Below are positions 60,456 to 64,000 of a DNA stretch of 64,000 nt, piece by piece. The position numbers were made by a program, and so were the translations under genes. Below the pieces are notes generated by a model, which did no database searches, was not told where the DNA came from, and saw only the letters and a program-made list of their open reading frames with translations. Source of the DNA: Bacteroidales bacterium (GTDB lineage: Bacteria > Bacteroidota > Bacteroidia > Bacteroidales > UBA932); NCBI GenBank assembly GCA_017630155.1, contig JAGBVU010000024.1, forward strand, positions 62,001 through 126,000, in the 5' to 3' direction. Within the stretch, counting starts at the first letter, position 1; each line of letters starts with the position of its first letter.

Positions 60456-61740
60456 AAAAACAATAAAATTTTTACTGGTTATTTCAGTAGTTTTCAGTGC
60501 TTTGACAGTCAGTGCTCAAAATACTGATGCTCTTGGTACATACTCACCTTATTCTATGTTGGGTATCGGTGATGTTGTCAAGCAAGGCAACGCATACAAC
60601 TACGGAATGGCCGGTCTCGGTGTAGGTGTAAGGGACAACAGATTCATAAACTATACGAATCCTGCGGCCATTACAGCCAGGGATACTTTAGCATTTATGC
60701 TTGATTTTGGAATTACTCAGAAGAACTACTACATCTCTGACTATCAGACCAAATCAGCATACAATGTGTTCAATATGAACAACTTCGCATTTACTGCTCC
60801 TATCTATAGGAAATCAGCATTCATAATTGGAGTTTCCCCTTTCAGCAATACGGGCTATAAGTTTGAGAGTGTTGAGGAAGATGATCTTATAGTGTCACAA
60901 TTGGGTGATGTAAGGTATAGGAAGTATGGTACAGGAAGCATCAACCAATTGTTTATGGGTGCTTCTATGGTAATGTTCAAATACATCTCGATAGGTGCGG
61001 AGGCGATATATTATTTCGGTACCATAGACAGGCACAGTGATGTGGTCTTCAGTGAGGAGTCGTCCTATAACTCCATCTACACAGGGTGGGAGTATAATGT
61101 AGGTAGTTTTTCAGGGAAGTTCGGTATACAATACAACCAGCCATTGAAAAACAACTCATCACTAACCATTGGTGCCACCTACAGACTGGGCAATGAATTG
61201 AAAGGTGATTATATAAGATATGCATATACCCAGGTGGGGGATACCAAAGATACAGTGATGTATAACAATATCGAGCATGCCAAACTCAAAATTTCCCCAG
61301 AACTGGCAGCAGGTATATCGTACAGGCATAGGGACAAATGGATGATAGGCTTTGATTATGTGAGACAGGACTGGACCAAGAGTGATTTCAACACTTCAGA
61401 TGCCCGTTTTGAGCCAAAGGTAAGTGAATCTTTCAGAGCCGGATTTGAGATAGTTCCCAACAGATACGATATTAGGTACTACCATAAGAGGATGACCTAC
61501 AGAGGTGGTGTATATTACGACAAATCATACATCAGCTTCAATGGCAAGCAGGTGGAATCTATGGGTATAACATTCGGAACAACATTGCCCATTTACAGAT
61601 GGTACAATGCTGTTTCAGTGGCGGTGGATATGGGTCAGAGAGGTTCACAACAGAACCAGTTGGTAAGAGAGAGATATATAAATTTCATGGTGAACATTAA
61701 TCTTCACGATGTTTGGTTTGTCAAATATCTATATGATTAA
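60445..61740 (+). CDS. Outer-membrane beta-barrel protein (FadL/PorV-like fold, family unnamed)
   Basis: 431 aa with a signal peptide (~1-23, ending V-S-A-Q). The mature part opens Y-S-P-Y-S-M-L-G-I-G-D (typical of Bacteroidetes barrels), has Y-T-N-P-A-A-I-T-A-R (a hatch-like segment similar in spirit to FadL/PorV), and alternates aromatic strands to the end. This gene lies between coaX and a TPR gene in several Bacteroidales, as I recall. The frame reaches back to a TTG at 60433; the ATG at 60445 gives a proper signal peptide. Substrate unknown. Confidence 0.75.
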   Translation: MQSKKTIKFLLVISVVFSALTVSAQNTDALGTYSPYSMLGIGDVVKQGNAYNYGMAGLGVGVRDNRFINYTNPAAITARDTLAFMLDFGITQKNYYISDYQTKSAYNVFNMNNFAFTAPIYRKSAFIIGVSPFSNTGYKFESVEEDDLIVSQLGDVRYRKYGTGSINQLFMGASMVMFKYISIGAEAIYYFGTIDRHSDVVFSEESSYNSIYTGWEYNVGSFSGKFGIQYNQPLKNNSSLTIGATYRLGNELKGDYIRYAYTQVGDTKDTVMYNNIEHAKLKISPELAAGISYRHRDKWMIGFDYVRQDWTKSDFNTSDARFEPKVSESFRAGFEIVPNRYDIRYYHKRMTYRGGVYYDKSYISFNGKQVESMGITFGTTLPIYRWYNAVSVAVDMGQRGSQQNQLVRERYINFMVNINLHDVWFVKYLYD

Positions 61741-61790
61741 TGAAGTAGTGTAAAAAATAGTATATTATTAATTTCAATATAAAAGCTTTT

Positions 61791-63116
61791 ATGAAAAAAC
61801 TAACAATCCTTTTTGCATTGGCACTAGGTTTCCTTGCAACAGTGAATGTTTCTGCGCAAGGCAAATATGGAGCAGATAGTGCTGCGTGTATCAAGTATCT
61901 TTCATTCTATCAGGATTATATCAAACAGGGTAATCTTGAAGCAGCTGATCCTGCATGGCAGCAGGCAATCCAACTATGTCCTCCAACTGCAAGCCAGAAT
62001 ATGTTGCTTGACGGTATGAAGATTCTTAGAAAGAAAATCAACAAATTCAAAAGCAACCCTATCAGAAAAGAGGTTCTTGTTGACTCTTTGATGATGCTTC
62101 ACGAGATGAGAATTTCAACTTATCCTAAGTATGTTGTTACTGCAAAGATCAACAAAGCTATGGATATGATTACTTATGCTGCCAAAGGTGAGGAGCAGGA
62201 GGTATTCAATGTTCTTGGTGATGCAATGGAAACAGCTAAGGGTAAAACTGCTGTAGTTATCCCTGTAAGATATATGAACTATGCAAATGACCTTTACAAA
62301 GCTGGTACAATGAGCGCTGAAGAGGTTATGGCTGCTTACAACAAAGCATATTCAACTGCAGAACTTATCGAAAAAGCAAAACCATCACAGGCTATTACCG
62401 ATGCTAAGAAGGATATTGAGAACCTTCTTATGATCAGTGGTGTTGCAAGCTGTGAGAACCTTGTTGAGATGTTTACCCCACGTTTCGAGGCAAACCCTAC
62501 CGACAGATATATGCTTGGTAACCTTATCTCTATGTTCTCAGCTTCAAACTGTCTTGATGAGGATCTATTTATGCTTGCTGTAGAGGAGATGCACAAAATG
62601 GAGTCTTCACACAACTCTGCATATCTTCTTTACAAACTCTACTCTCAGAGAAACCTTGCTGATAAAGCTATCGCATATATGGAAGAGGCTATCGCACTTT
62701 GCGGTGACACTTTGGTAAATCAGGCTGCTGACTATTGCCTTGAGCTTGGTACTTACTGCTTCAAATCAGCAGGTGAGGATGCAAAAGCTGTTGAGGCTGC
62801 TAAGAAAGCTGCAGAGCTTAATCCAGAAAACGCAGGTAGAGCTTACCTTCTTGCAGGTACAATCTGGGGTTCACAGAAATGTCATGGTAACGATATCGAG
62901 ACCAGAGCACCATACTGGGTGGCTGTTGACTACTTGACAAAAGCTAAAAATGCAGATGAGAACCTTGCAGCAGAGGCAACTAACCTTATCAACCAGTATC
63001 GCAAATACTTCCCATTGAAATCTGAGGCATTTATGTTTGACCTTCTTGACGGTGCTACTTACACTGTATCTTGCAACGGTCTACGTGAAGCAACCAAGGT
63101 TAGAACTCAAGACTAA
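61791..63116 (+). CDS. Secreted TPR-repeat protein
   Basis: 441 aa with a signal peptide (~1-23, N-V-S-A-Q). The rest is mostly helical with TPR-like units, clearest near the C-terminus (A-V-E-A-A-K-K-A-A-E-L-N-P-E-N). Codons are strongly biased (CTT, GGT, GCT, AAA), as in mdh and gcvH, which points to a very abundant protein, unlike its neighbours. Position between the barrel and lptC suggests a role in outer-membrane assembly or as a scaffold; that is inference. Confidence 0.75.
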   Translation: MKKLTILFALALGFLATVNVSAQGKYGADSAACIKYLSFYQDYIKQGNLEAADPAWQQAIQLCPPTASQNMLLDGMKILRKKINKFKSNPIRKEVLVDSLMMLHEMRISTYPKYVVTAKINKAMDMITYAAKGEEQEVFNVLGDAMETAKGKTAVVIPVRYMNYANDLYKAGTMSAEEVMAAYNKAYSTAELIEKAKPSQAITDAKKDIENLLMISGVASCENLVEMFTPRFEANPTDRYMLGNLISMFSASNCLDEDLFMLAVEEMHKMESSHNSAYLLYKLYSQRNLADKAIAYMEEAIALCGDTLVNQAADYCLELGTYCFKSAGEDAKAVEAAKKAAELNPENAGRAYLLAGTIWGSQKCHGNDIETRAPYWVAVDYLTKAKNADENLAAEATNLINQYRKYFPLKSEAFMFDLLDGATYTVSCNGLREATKVRTQD

Positions 63117-63119
63117 TTT

Positions 63120-63758
63120 ATGATCGGTTTATACCGGCATACAAATAGAATCAGAATGGTAGCAACTGTTTTTATAGTTGCTACCATTGCTGTTTCGTGT
63201 AGAAACAAGATTTCTCAAACTGAGGACATTGACATAGAGAAGACCCCATCACAGGTGGTGGAGAATATTGTCATGGTCCAGTCCCGGAACTCTTTAGCAG
63301 AATTCAGGATGCAGGCCCCCCTTCTGGAGAGGTATGACAGCGACTCCGAGGAATCTTATGACCTTTTTCCCAAAGGGTTGAATGTCTATGGTTACAATGA
63401 GGAGGGGTTGCTCGAGACATCAATTGTCTCCAATGAGGCGAAGCACATCACCAAAAAAGGTGAAGAGAAGTGGTCGGCTTATGGAAATGTGGTGATCAAA
63501 AACTTCATCAAAGGAGAACAGATGGAGACCGATACCATCTACTGGGATCAGAAGGAGAAGAAGATATATACCCACTGTTATGTGAAGCTTTTCTCTCCCC
63601 AGGGCTTTATGCAAGGGATAGGGATGGAGTCTGATGAGATGGCCAGAAATGCTGTGTTGTTGAATCCATTTGACGGATATGCAATAATTAACAACGACAC
63701 CACCAAAGTTTCTTATGTAGATTCTGCAAACTTTATAGGGCCATTGGTGCGTAGGTAA
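63120..63758 (+). CDS. lptC: LPS export component LptC-like protein
   Basis: 212 aa with one N-terminal hydrophobic segment ending in I-A-V-S-C-R (possible lipobox or anchor). The remainder fits the LptC fold: L-A-E-F-R-M-Q-A-P-L-L-E-R-Y, then F-P-K-G-L-N-V-Y-G-Y, then V-S-N-E-A-K-H, then G-N-V-V-I-K-N and L-F-S-P-Q-G-F. LptC joins LptB2FG to the periplasmic bridge that carries LPS. It begins 3 bases after the TPR gene. Confidence 0.85.
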   Translation: MIGLYRHTNRIRMVATVFIVATIAVSCRNKISQTEDIDIEKTPSQVVENIVMVQSRNSLAEFRMQAPLLERYDSDSEESYDLFPKGLNVYGYNEEGLLETSIVSNEAKHITKKGEEKWSAYGNVVIKNFIKGEQMETDTIYWDQKEKKIYTHCYVKLFSPQGFMQGIGMESDEMARNAVLLNPFDGYAIINNDTTKVSYVDSANFIGPLVRR

Positions 63759-63823
63759 AAATAAATTATTATCTTCGCAACTTATTTGAGAAATTGTGTA
63801 AAATTTAATATAAATAACTTAAA

Positions 63824-64000
63824 ATGGCAGTTTTAGAGAAGATACGTGTCAAACTTGGAGTGCTGATTACAGTACTTATCGCAGTGGCACTACTATCATT
63901 TATTATCGATCCAAGCACTTTGGATATGACTCTACGTTCGTTCTCATCAAAGTATGATGTTGGTCAGATCGACGGCAAATCTATCAAATATGAGGATTTC
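63824..64000 (+). CDS. SurA/PpiD-like peptidyl-prolyl isomerase, N-terminal part (runs past the window)
   Basis: 59 codons are visible and the frame is still open at the end of the window. The N-terminus is a short cytoplasmic part (M-A-V-L-E-K-I-R), one membrane anchor (V-L-I-T-V-L-I-A-V-A-L-L-S-F-I-I), then the SurA-N-type start V-G-Q-I-D-G-K-S-I-K-Y-E-D-F. This layout is that of anchored foldases such as PpiD. Position behind lptC fits envelope assembly. A TATCTTCG at about 63771-63778, one mismatch from the -7 consensus, may give a local promoter. Confidence 0.8.
   Translation, partial: MAVLEKIRVKLGVLITVLIAVALLSFIIDPSTLDMTLRSFSSKYDVGQIDGKSIKYEDF

Overview
The window is 64 kb of a Bacteroidetes chromosome, most likely from the order Bacteroidales. 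Several signs agree. Promoters carry the Bacteroidetes -7 element TAnnTTTG, often with TTTG 18-20 bases upstream. Start codons follow A/T-rich leaders rather than Shine-Dalgarno sequences. secD and secF are fused, frdA and frdB are of the Bacteroidetes type, and there are DUF2723, DUF4251, DUF5106 and FloA/NfeD proteins. None of the three tRNA genes encodes its CCA end. Coding is dense and nearly all housekeeping. There is no prophage, insertion sequence, rRNA operon or CRISPR array.

Layout. 0-2 kb: the tail of a TonB-dependent receptor and an Rpn-type PD-(D/E)XK nuclease. 2-4.3 kb: groES-groL. 4.4-10.8 kb: NhaD antiporter, tadA, a YqaA-like membrane protein, tRNA-Gln joined to a DUF5106 lipoprotein, and a large secreted protein with an HExxH motif, a propeller and a probable barrel. 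10.8-16 kb: uvrC, a two-domain aminolipid acyltransferase, and hemD-rnpA-yidD. 16-26 kb: a DUF2723 membrane protein, secDF, a PD40/SPOR envelope protein and nfeD-floA. 26-26.8 kb: an 850-base non-coding island with tRNA-Pro, tRNA-Ser, palindromes and GC-rich repeats. 26.8-38.6 kb: a YbdG-like channel, glyS, dsbD, sufS-sufE-sufT-folK, ruvA, gcvH, a DUF4136 lipoprotein, a threonine aldolase and an acyl-CoA ligase. 38.6-47.7 kb: mnmG-ybeY, mdh, tonB, hflX, a hydrolase and frdA-frdB. 47.7-51 kb: a small glycan locus (two glycosyltransferases and a flippase). 51-56 kb: DUF4251, a GH20 hexosaminidase, an Ntn-hydrolase and ruvB. 56.5-64 kb: a rightward run of mfd, coaX, an outer-membrane protein, a TPR protein, lptC and a truncated SurA/PpiD-like foldase.

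The most notable signal is chromosomal rather than a gene. Two perfect 16-bp parS-type palindromes (TGTTCCACGTGGAACA) lie 395 bp apart, one forming the stem of the terminator between the acyl-CoA ligase gene and mnmG, the other inside the mnmG coding sequence. About 17 kb to the right, between the divergent genes ruvB and mfd, is a 0.4-kb very AT-rich gap with several TTATTAACA-like DnaA-box candidates. In lines counted by hand, rightward genes are C-rich far to the left of this gap and mostly G-rich to its right. Together these suggest that the window covers the replication origin region, with oriC possibly at 56.12-56.53 kb. That is an inference; a whole-chromosome skew plot would settle it.

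Other points of interest are a lipoprotein gene that starts 4 bases after a tRNA and has no visible promoter of its own, an hflX start so close to its promoter that the mRNA may be leaderless, frdAB without frdC, and structured repeats around the tRNA island and behind groL.
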